64,000 bases of DNA from Mycobacterium sp. SVM_VP21. Its GTDB lineage: Bacteria > Actinomycetota > Actinomycetes > Mycobacteriales > Mycobacteriaceae. Position 1 is the first letter of the stretch, and each line of letters opens with the position of its first letter. The position numbers and the translations under genes were made by a program. Positions 38,278 through 47,963 of this stretch are shown here, one piece after another. The stretch is taken from assembly GCA_024758765.1 (NCBI GenBank), contig CP101406.1, forward strand, positions 4,154,001 to 4,218,000. Reading direction: 5' to 3'. Below the pieces are notes generated by a model. The model saw only the letters and a program-made list of their open reading frames with translations. It was not told the origin of the DNA and made no database searches.

Positions 38278-39897
38278 CTACGCGGAGAGACCGAATAGTC
38301 CGTCGAGCCCCCAGTGGCCAAGCAACGTGTCGTACCACGGCACAGACGCGTCCGCCGGGGCAACGGCATCGTCGCCGTAAATGGGCTCATACCCCAGGAA
38401 ATCTGCCACCTTGTGGACGAAGTCCTGCACCCCGAGATCCTTCATCAGGTTGATGAGCCACTGCATCTCATCGGAGATCGGCGTCGAGATCGGGGTGTCG
38501 ACCGAGCTGGGCGGATTCGCCGGTGACGGATTGCCGAAGTCGAACAACTGCCGAAGGACCTCGGTGTACGTGATCTGGTGGTTGGTGGGCGCGTTGACAG
38601 ACCCCCAGCCTGCCGGGGTCCCGCCTTCCACCGGGGATTCGATAGCCGCCAACCTGAGCCACTCCTCGATCGAGGCATTGCCCGGCCACAGCGCATCCAG
38701 GCCCTTCACCAGCGACGGCAATTGCAGCCAGACCGGAATATCGCACTGCCCCAGGCAGACCACACTGCCGGGCACGAGCGGGTCGAAACCGATCAGCAGT
38801 CCGGCCAGCAGGGTTTGCACTGCGCGGGCCATCTCCTCAAGAGTCGGCAGGTCGAACCCGTCCAGGTAGGCCTGCATGCTGTCCGGAGTCTGCTGCAGTT
38901 CGGTCCAGAACTGCTGGAACGGGTAGGCCAGATCCAACTTCCAGGTCAGGCCTTCCCAGGGCATCAAGTTCACGCCGTTGCCGTTGGCGTTGAGCACCGG
39001 GTTCCCGTCAGCATCGAGCAGCGGGTGAGTGCCGACGGTGCCCCAGATCGGATTGTCCGGCACCTCACCGTTGACTCCAACACCCTGCGAGGGGTTGATC
39101 ACACCGGCGCCAGGGCCGGTGATGGTGCCGTGCACCGGATCCGGGTCGTAGTTGTCGCTGGTGATGTGCGGGAACGTGTAGCCGTTCAGCAGATCGCTCA
39201 GCGAAACCTGCGACCAGTTGTCGATCAGCGGAAACTTCTGCAGACCCGTCATCATCGCGATGAACCAGATGCCCAAGTCGATCCCGGTAATACCAGTTAT
39301 CGGATAGGTCGGGATCCCCGGTGCGCTCCAGTCCGCGTCACTGGATGCGTTCACCGGAATCTCGGCATTCATCCACAACGTGATCTGCTGCCCGAGACCC
39401 AGGTGGCCCAGTGCGGCCTCGTTCGGGTCAAACGGCTTCACATAGCCGGGGTCACCCGGCTGCAGGCCCAGAGCACCACTCGGGTCGAACGGCAGACCGT
39501 CATTGCCGACCCCCGGCGCCGCCTGGCCAATCCCCGAAATCGTCCTGAACGGAAACAGCATGTCGATGATGCCCATGAAGTGCAACGGGTCGCCCGGGTC
39601 CTCACCCCAGATGTTGGTGGCGCTGGCACCGAACCAAGGACCGCTCGAAATCAACGAGTTACCCAGTACCTGCATCCCCGCGAACTCGTTGGCAGGAATG
39701 TTGACCAACTGCTGGAACAGATTCAGCGGTACGTTGAGCAGCGACTCGCCGCTCATGAGGTTCGCGGCTCGCTGCGTGATGGAGCCCTCGGCCACCCACG
39801 GCGCAGGCGCCAGCAGCGGCGTAACACCAATCAGACCGGACGCGGCCATCGCAATGCCCAGTCGGACGTGCTCACGTCGGCGTGCAGCGGCACCCAT
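38278..39897 (-). CDS. secreted protein of an unnamed mycobacterial family, paralog A
   Basis: A 539-residue exported protein. The signal peptide runs to about residue 36 (IAMAASGLIGVTPLLAPAPWVA). Then come blocks shared with the protein at 42280: ESLLNVPLNLFQ, NIPANE, ATNIWGEDPGD, FPLIDNWSQVSLSDLL, HPLLDADGNPVLNANGN, KLDLAYPFQQFW, a CLGQC pair, LWPGNASIEEWL and LRQLFDFGNP. I know of no named domain or activity. ATG 39897 is supported by GGAGG eight bases upstream and by an upstream motif at the same distance as in the paralog. Tryptophan- and proline-rich; probably extracellular or envelope-associated. Confidence 0.75.
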   Translation of the reverse strand: MGAAARRREHVRLGIAMAASGLIGVTPLLAPAPWVAEGSITQRAANLMSGESLLNVPLNLFQQLVNIPANEFAGMQVLGNSLISSGPWFGASATNIWGEDPGDPLHFMGIIDMLFPFRTISGIGQAAPGVGNDGLPFDPSGALGLQPGDPGYVKPFDPNEAALGHLGLGQQITLWMNAEIPVNASSDADWSAPGIPTYPITGITGIDLGIWFIAMMTGLQKFPLIDNWSQVSLSDLLNGYTFPHITSDNYDPDPVHGTITGPGAGVINPSQGVGVNGEVPDNPIWGTVGTHPLLDADGNPVLNANGNGVNLMPWEGLTWKLDLAYPFQQFWTELQQTPDSMQAYLDGFDLPTLEEMARAVQTLLAGLLIGFDPLVPGSVVCLGQCDIPVWLQLPSLVKGLDALWPGNASIEEWLRLAAIESPVEGGTPAGWGSVNAPTNHQITYTEVLRQLFDFGNPSPANPPSSVDTPISTPISDEMQWLINLMKDLGVQDFVHKVADFLGYEPIYGDDAVAPADASVPWYDTLLGHWGLDGLFGLSA

Positions 39898-39960
39898 GCG
39901 TGTTCCTCCCAAAAACCACAGAGCTGTAAGGACTGCGTCGAAACTACCTGAAGAGTTATC

Positions 39961-39983
39961 GAAGTGCGACTTATGCAGCTCTG
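39961..39983 (-). promoter_or_regulatory. upstream motif shared by the two secreted paralogs
   Basis: Plus-strand GAAGTGCGACTTATGCAGCTCTG, 64 bases before the start at 39897. A similar sequence lies 63 bases before the paralog start at 43788. Probably a promoter or regulator site. Confidence 0.45.
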
Positions 39984-39994
39984 ATATGCCGTGG

Positions 39995-40180
39995 GGTGGC
40001 GTGGAGTCGGTTTGCTCGATTTCGGGCCACGACGTCCACCCACCGAAGGATCCGCGGCCGCCCCAAGCGTTATCCCGCGGACTTCCGCCCGCCGCGAGGT
40101 ACTCGATCTGGTTGCCGCCGGTCGGCTAGATCGCTGCCGATCTGGCCATCAGGACCAGACGATCTACAACGCGACCGGCT
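39995..40180 (+). mobile_element. decayed IS3-family orfA fragment, copy 1
   Basis: In broken frames the plus strand reads PKRYPADFR, then RIAADLA and DQTIYN, the N-terminal helix-turn-helix of IS3-type OrfA transposase subunits. It is frameshifted and ends at the P450 3' end. About 170 bases match the copy at 41695 in the same orientation, with few differences. Confidence 0.7.
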
Positions 40181-40186
40181 GGGCGT

Positions 40187-41545
40187 TCACTGCGCGCCGA
40201 TGGCCCCCAACTGTGCCACTCTCAGGTCCGGATCGTCGTCGGCGAGCACCAATTCAACGGGCAGGTGCTCCAGCCCGCGCATCGTCGCATTGACCATGTA
40301 GCGGTACTCCCCGTCCAGCCGGATCGCCTTGACCCGCTGGATCAGCTGCGTCAGCACTCGGCTGACCTCCATACGGGTCAGGTGGGTGCCCAAGCAGTAG
40401 TGCGCACCGCCGCCGAACGCGACGTGGTCGGTCGGATTGCGGTCCAGGTCGAAATTATCCGGATCCGAGTAGTGACGTGGATCCCGGTTGGCGGCCGCGT
40501 ACAGCACCAGTACCCGCGCACCGGCCGGGATCGTGTGCTCGCCGACCGGGTAATCGCGGGTCGCGGTGCGGTAGAACCCCTGAACAGGGGAGACCAACCG
40601 CAGCTGTTCGTCGATCGCCGGGCGGATAAGTTCTGGGTTCTCGCGTAGCCGTGAGTAAACGTCCGGACGCTGCGCCAGGGTTAAGAACAGGCCGGATATC
40701 AGGTTTGTCGTGGTCTCGCTGCCGGCTCCGACGAGCATCGAGGTGGTCCAGAACACCTCGTCATCGGAGAGCGTGTCCTCCCCGCCGGGAGCCGCCAGCA
40801 TCGAGATCAGGTCGTCACCCGGCGCAGCCCGACGTGCCTTGATCATCGGGTAGAGGCTGCGGTACATCGCGATGACCGCCTGGCTGGAGCGCATATTCAT
40901 CGCGACGCCGTGCGGGGTCAGCGGCGCGAACGCCGCCTCGTTGATGGTGTCTGCCCAATCCAGGAATTGTTGACGGTCTTCCTCCGGTATTGCCAGCATC
41001 ATCGTGATCAGCCGGTTAGGGAGCGGTTTGGCCAGGTCAGTCACGATCTCGACCCGCCGGCGGCGGAGCATCGAGTTGACGAGCTCGTCGGCAGCCCGGT
41101 TGATGTGGACTTCCCACGACTTCATCGCTCGGGGGGTAAAGGCCCGGGACACGGAATGGCGCAGCCGGGTGTGCTCCGGCGCGTCGGTAGCGTTCATCGT
41201 CTTCAGGCGGACCCGGAAGCGGGCCTGGCTCTCCGCCGAGGACAACGCATCGTCGTCTCGCAGAGCCTGCCAGACCTCGTCGTAGCCCGGAATGATCCAG
41301 ATGCCGCGCTTGCGGCTATACCAGACCTTCGACCCGGACAGCAGCGCGCGGTATCCCGGGTAGGGATCGCGCATCGTCTCGGGTGCGAACGGGTCGAAGT
41401 CGGTCAGCGGGGCGGTCTCGCGTCCGGTTAGGGCGTACCGATAAGCGGTAGCTCGATCGCGGGCTACGCCGACCAGCCCGTCGGCGCCGATCTTGAGCAA
41501 GCTGGCGCGAAATCGAATACGGCGCGTCACTTCCTTCTGATCCAT
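40187..41545 (-). CDS. cytochrome P450
   Basis: A 452-residue bacterial class I P450. The I-helix oxygen-activating motif is VGAGSETTTNL, the K-helix ExxR is EQLR and the heme-binding loop is FGGGAHYCLGTHLTRME with proximal Cys384. The start is ATG 41545 (GTG 41554 is possible); the frame upstream is not coding. The P450 lies between two same-orientation IS3 orfA relics and between two paralogous secreted-protein genes. No ferredoxin or reductase adjoins. Substrate unknown. Confidence 0.93.
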   Translation of the reverse strand: MDQKEVTRRIRFRASLLKIGADGLVGVARDRATAYRYALTGRETAPLTDFDPFAPETMRDPYPGYRALLSGSKVWYSRKRGIWIIPGYDEVWQALRDDDALSSAESQARFRVRLKTMNATDAPEHTRLRHSVSRAFTPRAMKSWEVHINRAADELVNSMLRRRRVEIVTDLAKPLPNRLITMMLAIPEEDRQQFLDWADTINEAAFAPLTPHGVAMNMRSSQAVIAMYRSLYPMIKARRAAPGDDLISMLAAPGGEDTLSDDEVFWTTSMLVGAGSETTTNLISGLFLTLAQRPDVYSRLRENPELIRPAIDEQLRLVSPVQGFYRTATRDYPVGEHTIPAGARVLVLYAAANRDPRHYSDPDNFDLDRNPTDHVAFGGGAHYCLGTHLTRMEVSRVLTQLIQRVKAIRLDGEYRYMVNATMRGLEHLPVELVLADDDPDLRVAQLGAIGAQ

Positions 41546-41694
41546 CTCTGGCACGCCCCTTGTCACGATCGTCGGTGGCAGTTGATCTCGCAGGCCACGC
41601 GGGGTGACCTGTGTAGCTGCACCGCGCAGCGTACATGTAGCCCAGCGCAGAATGGCAGTAACTGTGGATGTGGTCGTGCTTAGAGTGGCCTTGG

Positions 41695-42030
41695 GCGGCA
41701 TGGAATCGGTTTGCTCGATTTCGGGCCACGACGTCCACCCACCGAAGGATCCGCGTCCGCCCCCAAGCGTTATCCCGAGGACTTCCGCCCGCCGCGAGGT
41801 ACTCGATCTGTGCTCCGCCGCTCGGCCGGATCGCTGCCAATCTTGCCCTCAAAGACCAGACGGTCTACAGCTGGCGAAAACAAGAATCGGCGAACTCGTC
41901 GACACGAGCCAACTACCTGCCCCCGACCGCAGCGAGCACGCCAGACTGACTGCCGCCAACAGCACATCCGAGAGCTGCAGACCGAAGTCGCCATCCGCAA
42001 AAGGGCACATTTGTGCGGAGAGAGCCACCG
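41695..42030 (+). mobile_element. decayed IS3-family orfA fragment, copy 2
   Basis: Frames broken by shifts read PKRYPEDFR, RIAANLALKDQTVYSWRKQE and HIRELQTEVAIRKRA, the successive parts of an IS3 OrfA (helix-turn-helix then leucine-zipper helix). There is no OrfB. It is longer than copy 1. The remaining sequence from about 42030 to 42279 and the 150 bases upstream of the P450 contain no gene that I can support. Confidence 0.75.
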
Positions 42031-42279
42031 GGCCCAAAAGGCGGTACGCGACGGTAGCCAGCATGGCCGCAACAGGACTACCCGCAGCAGCCGTCGCGCC
42101 CGGCATACCGGTCACACGGCTTCAGTCAAGATGCGCCGAATCACTGGTGAGTCAACGACATTCCCAAGAACTCACCCTAGCCGCAGCGATTGCGGCGAGT
42201 GCAGCGATTACCGGCCCACAAGCCGTCGGAACATCGATGATCGAGGCTGATGTTCTGACGGTCGGGTCTGACTCCCGGC

Positions 42280-43788
42280 TCAGAACCCCAGACCGGCGAA
42301 CAGCGAGGCGAGCCATTCTTCGATGGTGTTCGGCGGTATGGCATCAATCAACCAGTTGGGGTCGCTGTAGTCGATCGGTGTGTAGTGGAAAGCGGCCGCG
42401 ATGGAGCCGACGAAGTCCTGCACGCTGCTGTCATTCAAGCCCGGAACCAGGTCCTTCTGCATCAAGTCGATCAAGGCCTGAGCAGTCGGGCCTACCGGGA
42501 ACTCAATCGGGGTATTCACACCCTCCGGCGCCTGATCTGGAAGCGGATTGCCGAGATCGAACTGTGAGCGAATCCCCAACATGAACAAGTTCGAAAAGTT
42601 AACTGATGTCTGCACCGGGTTGTTGGTCATACCGAACGGGTTGGCCAGGTCACCTGGGCCCGTACCCGGGGTGTTATACAGCTCAAGCCAGTGCTCAATC
42701 GAGGTGTTTCCCGGCCACAGCTGGCCAATAGTCTGGACGATCCCCGGCATGCTCAACCCGTCCGGTATGGAACCGCAGACCTGCAGGCAAACCGGGCTGC
42801 CCACAACAAATGGGTCGAAGCCGACGACCGAGCCCGCGGCGAAGCCCTGCAGGGCCCGGCCCAATTCGATCAAGTCGGGCAATTGGAAGCCCTGCAAGTA
42901 GGTGTTGGGGTCGACCGGAGCCTGCAAGCTCTCCCAGAAGTGTTGGAAGGGATACGCCAAATCCAGCTTGAACTCCTGGTTAGACCACGGCATGAGTTGG
43001 ATCACGTTGCCATTGGCGTTCAGGACGGGGTCACCGTTTTCGTCCAGCAGCGGATGCGTGCCAGGCATCTGGTAGACGTCGTCGGCGGGAACCGCCCCGT
43101 TCTCGCCGACCCCGGCGGAGGGGTCGACGACGTTACCGAACGCGTACCCGTCCTGCAGATCAGACAAGGGAACTCTGAACCAGTTGTCGATCAGCGGGAA
43201 CTCCTGCAGCCCGGTCCATATCATGGTGTTCCACAGGGCCGAGTCGAGCGGGGCATAACCGGTGATGGGAGCTATCGGAATCACCGGCCCGCTCCAGTCG
43301 GCCTCGCTGGATGCACTGACCGGGAGCTCAGCGTCCAGCATCAGGGCGATCTGCTGGCTCAGGCCCAAATGACCAGCCGCCGCATCATCCCAACTGAAGT
43401 CGCCGTATCCGGGGGCCGGGTCATTGATCCCGGAAATCGCCGGGAACGGGAACAGCATCTGGGTGAGTGCCATGAAGCGCCCCCCGTCGCCCGGGTCCTC
43501 ACCCCAAAGGTTCGTGGCGCTGGATGTGAACCAAGTCCCGCCGAAAAACATCGCGTTCCCGAAGTTCTCAATCGCCTGGATCTCGTTAGACGGGATGTTC
43601 ACGATGTTCTGGAACAGGTTCAACGGGACGTTGAGAAGCGAATCCGCAGCAAGCAGGCGCGCCGCGCGCTCCGCACTCGGTATGCCCGGGAGCGGCGCAA
43701 CAGCAAACGTCGGTCCGGCGACGACCGCGGCGACGGCAGCGGCCACGCCCCCTTTGACCTGCCGACGGTTGCAAGCGGCAACATACAT
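42280..43788 (-). CDS. secreted protein of an unnamed mycobacterial family, paralog B
   Basis: A 502-residue exported protein paralogous to the product at 38278. Signal peptide: VKGGVAAAVAAVVAGPTFAVA. Shared blocks in order: DSLLNVPLNLFQNIVNIPSNE, ATNLWGEDPGD, AELPVSASSEADWSGP, FPLIDNWFRVPLSDLQ, HPLLDENGDPVLNANGN, KLDLAYPFQHFW, CLQVC, LWPGNTSIEHWL and FDLGNPLPDQ. The middle is shorter than in paralog A. No recognised domain. ATG 43788 begins the signal peptide and follows GGGGGAAG. The shared upstream motif overlaps the 3' end of the nitroreductase gene. Confidence 0.75.
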   Translation of the reverse strand: MYVAACNRRQVKGGVAAAVAAVVAGPTFAVAPLPGIPSAERAARLLAADSLLNVPLNLFQNIVNIPSNEIQAIENFGNAMFFGGTWFTSSATNLWGEDPGDGGRFMALTQMLFPFPAISGINDPAPGYGDFSWDDAAAGHLGLSQQIALMLDAELPVSASSEADWSGPVIPIAPITGYAPLDSALWNTMIWTGLQEFPLIDNWFRVPLSDLQDGYAFGNVVDPSAGVGENGAVPADDVYQMPGTHPLLDENGDPVLNANGNVIQLMPWSNQEFKLDLAYPFQHFWESLQAPVDPNTYLQGFQLPDLIELGRALQGFAAGSVVGFDPFVVGSPVCLQVCGSIPDGLSMPGIVQTIGQLWPGNTSIEHWLELYNTPGTGPGDLANPFGMTNNPVQTSVNFSNLFMLGIRSQFDLGNPLPDQAPEGVNTPIEFPVGPTAQALIDLMQKDLVPGLNDSSVQDFVGSIAAAFHYTPIDYSDPNWLIDAIPPNTIEEWLASLFAGLGF

Positions 43789-43850
43789 CGTTCTTCTTCC
43801 CCCCAGAAGTGAAGCAACGTTGGACCACAGGCTACCCCGAGGGTTGCGAA

Positions 43851-43872
43851 AATGCGACCTATGTAGACCTGT
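43851..43872 (-). promoter_or_regulatory. upstream motif shared by the two secreted paralogs
   Basis: Plus-strand AAATGCGACCTATGTAGACC, 63 bases before the start at 43788, matching the GTGCGACTTATGCAGCTC element before paralog A at the same distance. Confidence 0.45.
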
Positions 43873-44605
43873 GCGTCTCGGGGTCTCGGCGGTGCAACCA
43901 CTCTCTGTTGTCATAGCCGTCGAGATGAGCCACCTCCCCGACCGGCCTGCGGGTGGTCGGGCCGTAGCGCCCACGCGGCCATCCGAGCGGCACGATGCAA
44001 CATGGCGTGACCGCGTGCGGCAGGCGCAGGACACGCCGCACGGCGCGTTGATTCCACAGCGGGAGGGTGATCAGCGACGCACCCAAGCCCATGGCACGGG
44101 CCGCGAGCAGCAGATTCTGCACGCTCGGGTAGATCGACCCCCAGTAGGCGGATTCGGCGATGTGCGGCATTCGCACTACCGGCAACCGGCCTTCCCGTGC
44201 GCCCAGCCGCAGGCAGGCCACCACCAGCACGGGGAGCTCGGCGAAATGATCGATCTGCCACTCCATCGCCCGGGCGATACCGGCGATCGATTCGTCGGTC
44301 TTGATTTTTCTCCGCAACACCACACCGCGCTGAATTTTCCACGCCTGCCGATATCGCTTGGCCAATTCTTCTTTGACCCGGCGATCCTTTACGACGATGA
44401 ATTCCCAGTTCTGCCCGTCATTTCCGGTCGGGGCCCGCAACGCCAGCTCGATGCACTTGAGCACCACCGCGTCATCGACCGGGTCGGAGTACACCCGCCG
44501 TATCGCACGCTGGGTCATCATGGCCTCGCCCAGCGGCATGTCCAGCCGTGCCAACGCCTCGGCCGTTGTCGGCACATGCGAATAAGTGAACTCAGATTCA
44601 GCCAT
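43859..44605 (-). CDS. nitroreductase family protein
   Basis: A 248-residue flavin nitroreductase-fold protein. QRAIRRVYSDPVDDAVV and LRAPTGNDGQNWEFIVVKD are the N-terminal FMN-binding signatures. SVQNLLLAARAMGLGASLITLP near residue 170 is the classic dimer/FMN motif. ATG 44605 overlaps the DUF2505 gene by eight bases; the longer upstream frame is not used. It is the last gene of a flavodoxin-DUF2505-nitroreductase operon. Possible roles are nitro/quinone reduction or flavin-linked dehydrogenation. Confidence 0.86.
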   Translation of the reverse strand: MAESEFTYSHVPTTAEALARLDMPLGEAMMTQRAIRRVYSDPVDDAVVLKCIELALRAPTGNDGQNWEFIVVKDRRVKEELAKRYRQAWKIQRGVVLRRKIKTDESIAGIARAMEWQIDHFAELPVLVVACLRLGAREGRLPVVRMPHIAESAYWGSIYPSVQNLLLAARAMGLGASLITLPLWNQRAVRRVLRLPHAVTPCCIVPLGWPRGRYGPTTRRPVGEVAHLDGYDNREWLHRRDPETHRST

Positions 44606-45101
44606 TTTCACCCAGCCAGGTCGTGGTGAACCGTTGAATTTCCGGAATGCCTTGCGAGAATTCGCGGGCCAGGAAGCTCTCGATGGGACCGCCCACCAAT
44701 GGCATCTTGAACCGGATCGTGCCATTCAACGCCAGCTTCGAGCCGGAGCCCTCGCGTTCGAGCATCGCGGTGCCGCTCCCCGACCCCGGAGCGCCGGTCA
44801 CCGCAACCGTGATCTCCCCGTTGACCCGTCCGTCCCCGGCCGGCGTCCAGACCTCGGTGGTGACGATGTTGAGGTCGCCGCGGTACACCTTCGCCAACAT
44901 CCCGGGCAACGCGCCGTGGCGCAGGTCCTCAGTCACCACGACCCGAATACGGCCGTCCGCATCCACATCCAGGGAATCCAGGGTCTTGCTTCCGCCAAAG
45001 GCCTCCAGCCGGGCCGCCCAGTAGGAGCGGTTCCCGAAGGCACCGTGGACCTGTTCGACGGAGGCAGGCGAGGAGAACGACACCTCAAAAGAACGGGGCA
45101 T
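44598..45101 (-). CDS. DUF2505 / SRPBCC-type protein
   Basis: A 167-residue protein of the START/SRPBCC-like fold assigned to DUF2505: MPRSFEVSFSSPASVEQVHGAFGNRSYWAARLEAFGG and the C-terminal GPIESFLAREFSQGIPEIQRFTTTWL. Members have a hydrophobic cavity and may bind or transport lipid-like ligands. It starts 13 bases after the flavodoxin stop and overlaps the nitroreductase start. Function unknown. Confidence 0.82.
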   Translation of the reverse strand: MPRSFEVSFSSPASVEQVHGAFGNRSYWAARLEAFGGSKTLDSLDVDADGRIRVVVTEDLRHGALPGMLAKVYRGDLNIVTTEVWTPAGDGRVNGEITVAVTGAPGSGSGTAMLEREGSGSKLALNGTIRFKMPLVGGPIESFLAREFSQGIPEIQRFTTTWLGENG

Positions 45102-45114
45102 TACCGCTGACCTC

Positions 45115-45783
45115 TCACTTGCCGAACAACCGGCGCACCAGGCCCGCAGCGAACTTGCGGACCCGGTCGAGCTGTTCGGGTTGGACGTTGGTGGGTGGCA
45201 GGCGCAGGCCCAGGTAGCGCTCCCGGTAGCGGCCGCTGCCCAGGTAGCTGGTCAACGCCAGCATCGAGCGCAGCGGGTCACCGGGGTAGCTGAGGTGAAT
45301 CTCATCCTGATAGCGACCGCCGCACTCTTCGGCGAGCCGACAGACCTCGGCATAGTTCTCCTGCCAGAACTCGCGGCACACGGTGAACACCACAAACGGC
45401 TTGCCGTCAAGAAGCTTTCGGGCCTCATCGGTTTGCAGAAACGACCTGATCGGCATGGCGGGCGCCTTCCACCAGGTCGGCGAGCCGATACAGATCAAGT
45501 CGTACTCACCGTCGCGCACCGCATCGGGAGTGCGGATCTCCCCCGTCTCGCCTCGCTGCTGCGCCTTGAGCACGCTGAGCATGTCCGGCCAGACCTTGCG
45601 CAGCGGGAACTGTGCAAAACGCTCGGAGTAGCGCGGATCGGTGAATTCGATACCTGCGGTGACCACCTCGCAGCCCCGCTGGGCGAACACCTCGCCGGCA
45701 GCCTCGAGCACCTTGCGCGACTGCCCGGAGAAGCTGTAGTACAACAACAGGATCCGCGGCGCTCGCCCGCTGCTTTCAGTCAT
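45115..45783 (-). CDS. flavodoxin-like protein
   Basis: A 222-residue flavodoxin-fold protein. The FMN phosphate loop is LLYYSFSGQSRKVLEAA (residues about 13-29), with later flavin contacts in ICIGSPTWWKAPAMPIRSFL. It is longer than electron-carrier flavodoxins and has the NADPH-dependent FMN-reductase look. ATG 45783 is chosen over 45801 because AGGAGG lies just before it. First gene of a three-gene operon. Could supply electrons to neighbours; unproven. Confidence 0.85.
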   Translation of the reverse strand: MTESSGRAPRILLLYYSFSGQSRKVLEAAGEVFAQRGCEVVTAGIEFTDPRYSERFAQFPLRKVWPDMLSVLKAQQRGETGEIRTPDAVRDGEYDLICIGSPTWWKAPAMPIRSFLQTDEARKLLDGKPFVVFTVCREFWQENYAEVCRLAEECGGRYQDEIHLSYPGDPLRSMLALTSYLGSGRYRERYLGLRLPPTNVQPEQLDRVRKFAAGLVRRLFGK

Positions 45784-45857
45784 CTGTGCCTCCTGGTTCA
45801 TGCGGGTTCGCCCGTGCGGTGCATCGACTTTCCGTCAAGCGTATTAGGCTCGCCGAC

Positions 45858-46688
45858 GTGGCAGACAAGATCCCCGTCGACCTGCACGGCGCCGCGGCAA
45901 CCATGCTGACGACGCTCTACCTCAAGGCACTCGACGCCGATTTCGACCGGCCGGTGCTGGGCGATCGGTACGCCAAAGAGGCGGTCGCGCGTATGGACTT
46001 CGACTGGGACGCCCTCAAGGCTCCCGGCCGCTGGGCGCCCCTGGTGACGGTGCGCACCGCGCAGTACGACATCTGGGCGCGTCAGTTCCTGGCCGCCCAC
46101 CCGAATGCGACCGTCATTCACCTCGGCTGCGGTATGGACGCCCGAGTCTTCCGGATCGATCCCGGTCCCGAGGTGGCCTGGTACGACGTCGATCAGCCAC
46201 CGGTGATCGCGTTGCGCAAGCAGGTGTACCCCGACCGCCCGGGTTACCACCTGGTGGCGACGCTGGCGACCGACCCGTCCTGGCTCGACGACATTCCCAC
46301 CGATCGCCCGGTCCTGCTGCTGGCCGAGGGCATCAGCATGTACCTGTCCGAAACCGATGGTGTGGCACTGCTGCAGAGCATCGTGGACCGATTCCCGACT
46401 GGCGAACTGCAGATCGACTTCTACAACTGGTTCGGTATCAAGACCCAGAAAACCCATCGGCTGCAACGACAATCCGGCGCCACGCTGCACTGGGCGGTCA
46501 ACGATCCCGCCGACATTCTGGGCAAGGTCACCGGCATTCGGTTGCTGGCTGCCGCGAATTTCTTCGACGCCGAGACCTTCAGTCGGGTCCCGGCCGGATT
46601 CCGGCGGTCCAGCCGACTGGCCCGGGCGGTGCGGCCGCTGCGCGGAATGCTGCAGTACCACCGCTACGCCTTCGGCCCGGTCAGCTGA
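45858..46688 (+). CDS. class I SAM-dependent methyltransferase (LCM/PF04072 type)
   Basis: A 276-residue protein of the leucine carboxyl methyltransferase-like family. SAM motif: [18 protein letters not shown]; then [16 protein letters not shown] and [16 protein letters not shown] 45858 begins [23 protein letters not shown], where homologs start; a TATTAG hexamer lies ten bases before. Its last eight bases overlap the 3' end of the PapA5-like gene on the opposite strand. It may modify the pps-derived product, but this is only positional. Confidence 0.82.
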   Translation: MADKIPVDLHGAAATMLTTLYLKALDADFDRPVLGDRYAKEAVARMDFDWDALKAPGRWAPLVTVRTAQYDIWARQFLAAHPNATVIHLGCGMDARVFRIDPGPEVAWYDVDQPPVIALRKQVYPDRPGYHLVATLATDPSWLDDIPTDRPVLLLAEGISMYLSETDGVALLQSIVDRFPTGELQIDFYNWFGIKTQKTHRLQRQSGATLHWAVNDPADILGKVTGIRLLAAANFFDAETFSRVPAGFRRSSRLARAVRPLRGMLQYHRYAFGPVS

Positions 46689-47937
46689 CGCCGGCGGCGT
46701 GCCGATCGGCGATATCGCACAGCAGCGCGCGAATCGCCTCCACCGAGCGCTCCGGCGCCGGTCCGTGGGAGTGGTATTCGATGTTGAGCTGCCCGGAGAA
46801 GATCTGGGTGAAGTAGATATCGATACCCGCGCTCACGGCGAAGTACAGCTCGCCATGTGTCGTGGTCACCTCGACGCCCGGTGGCGTCCGCACCGGCGGA
46901 ACCAGACCGTTGTTACTCAAGACGACGACGTCGGGCAGTCCCGGCGGGTTTCCGACGTACTGCGGACTGAAGTGCAACCGGGACTGTTGGATGACGCCTT
47001 CGTCGAGGTCCTTCTGGAAGTTCGCGGCAATATCGCGAGCCATCTCCACCAGATCGGTCTTGGCGTCGACCTCGGCGAGGTAGGTGGCCAGCCCGATCGG
47101 GTTGGTGCATCCGGTAGCCGAAACCGGCGGTGACAGAAAGTATCTCAAGTCAACGGTGTAGACGTAGGGCACCGGGATACTCAGCTTGCCGCGCAGCTGC
47201 CATTCAGCGATCAGCACCGCAGCCGAGAGCACCGCGTGCAGGCTCAGGTCGTGGGCCCGGCCGAACGCGACCACGTTGTCGGTCTGGCTTTCGGTCAACC
47301 GGCACGACGCCATCGGCACAAGCATCGGCGATGACGGCGTCTCCTGCCCGACGGCCCGACGGGTGGGCGGCAGGTCGTAGGCGAACAGCGCCGGCATGAA
47401 CCGCTCGATCCCGGAGCGCTGTTGCTTCGCGATCCCCCGATCGGCCAGCACCGCTTCAATGGACAGCGGGGCGGGTTCAACGTTGATCGCACCGATCCGG
47501 CCGGTCGTGACCAGGTCGGTGTAGAAGGACAGCATCTCCTCGATCAGCGCGTACATGTGGTGACCGTCGGCGACGGCGTGGTGCACGTACAGAGTCGGCT
47601 GGGCCTGCCCGTCACGGATGATCACCCGCATCGCCACCAGCGACTCGGTCTGGTCGAAGCGCGGCGCGGGCGGCTGCGCGTCGGGCCCGTCGAGCTCAAT
47701 GACTTCGATGCCGTCGGGCATCAGGTCGTCGGTGACGAACTGGTGGCGCCCGTCGGGCAGTCGCTCCAGGCGCCCGGTGAGGATCGGATGCGCCTCCAGC
47801 AGCGCCTCGTAGGCCTCCGAGAGCAGATCGATGTCGACCGGACCGGTGACGTGCGCGGCCAGGCCCACGAAATTGTGGGTTTCGGCCAGCATCTCCTCAC
47901 TGATCGCGAGCTTCCTAATGACCGATGTGGCAAACAC
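46681..47937 (-). CDS. papA5: PapA5-like acyltransferase
   Basis: A 418-residue condensation-fold acyltransferase. The HHxxxDG catalytic motif is [10 protein letters not shown] (H120, D124). Length and overall sequence fit PapA5, which in M. tuberculosis transfers mycocerosic acids from Mas onto phthiocerol. The start is GTG 47937 with AGGAGAG upstream. It follows the ppsE-like gene by 26 bases on the same strand; in M. tuberculosis drrABC lies between them. No mas gene is in the window, so the acyl donor is unknown. Confidence 0.88.
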   Translation of the reverse strand: MFATSVIRKLAISEEMLAETHNFVGLAAHVTGPVDIDLLSEAYEALLEAHPILTGRLERLPDGRHQFVTDDLMPDGIEVIELDGPDAQPPAPRFDQTESLVAMRVIIRDGQAQPTLYVHHAVADGHHMYALIEEMLSFYTDLVTTGRIGAINVEPAPLSIEAVLADRGIAKQQRSGIERFMPALFAYDLPPTRRAVGQETPSSPMLVPMASCRLTESQTDNVVAFGRAHDLSLHAVLSAAVLIAEWQLRGKLSIPVPYVYTVDLRYFLSPPVSATGCTNPIGLATYLAEVDAKTDLVEMARDIAANFQKDLDEGVIQQSRLHFSPQYVGNPPGLPDVVVLSNNGLVPPVRTPPGVEVTTTHGELYFAVSAGIDIYFTQIFSGQLNIEYHSHGPAPERSVEAIRALLCDIADRHAAGVS

Positions 47938-47963
47938 TTTCGGTTCTCTCCTAAATCAAAGGC

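Noticed and set aside
42031..42279. Plus-strand frame with LTLAAAIAASAAITGPQAVG, resembling a signal peptide
   Set aside because: It continues into the reverse strand of the secreted paralog and has no start or ribosome site of its own.
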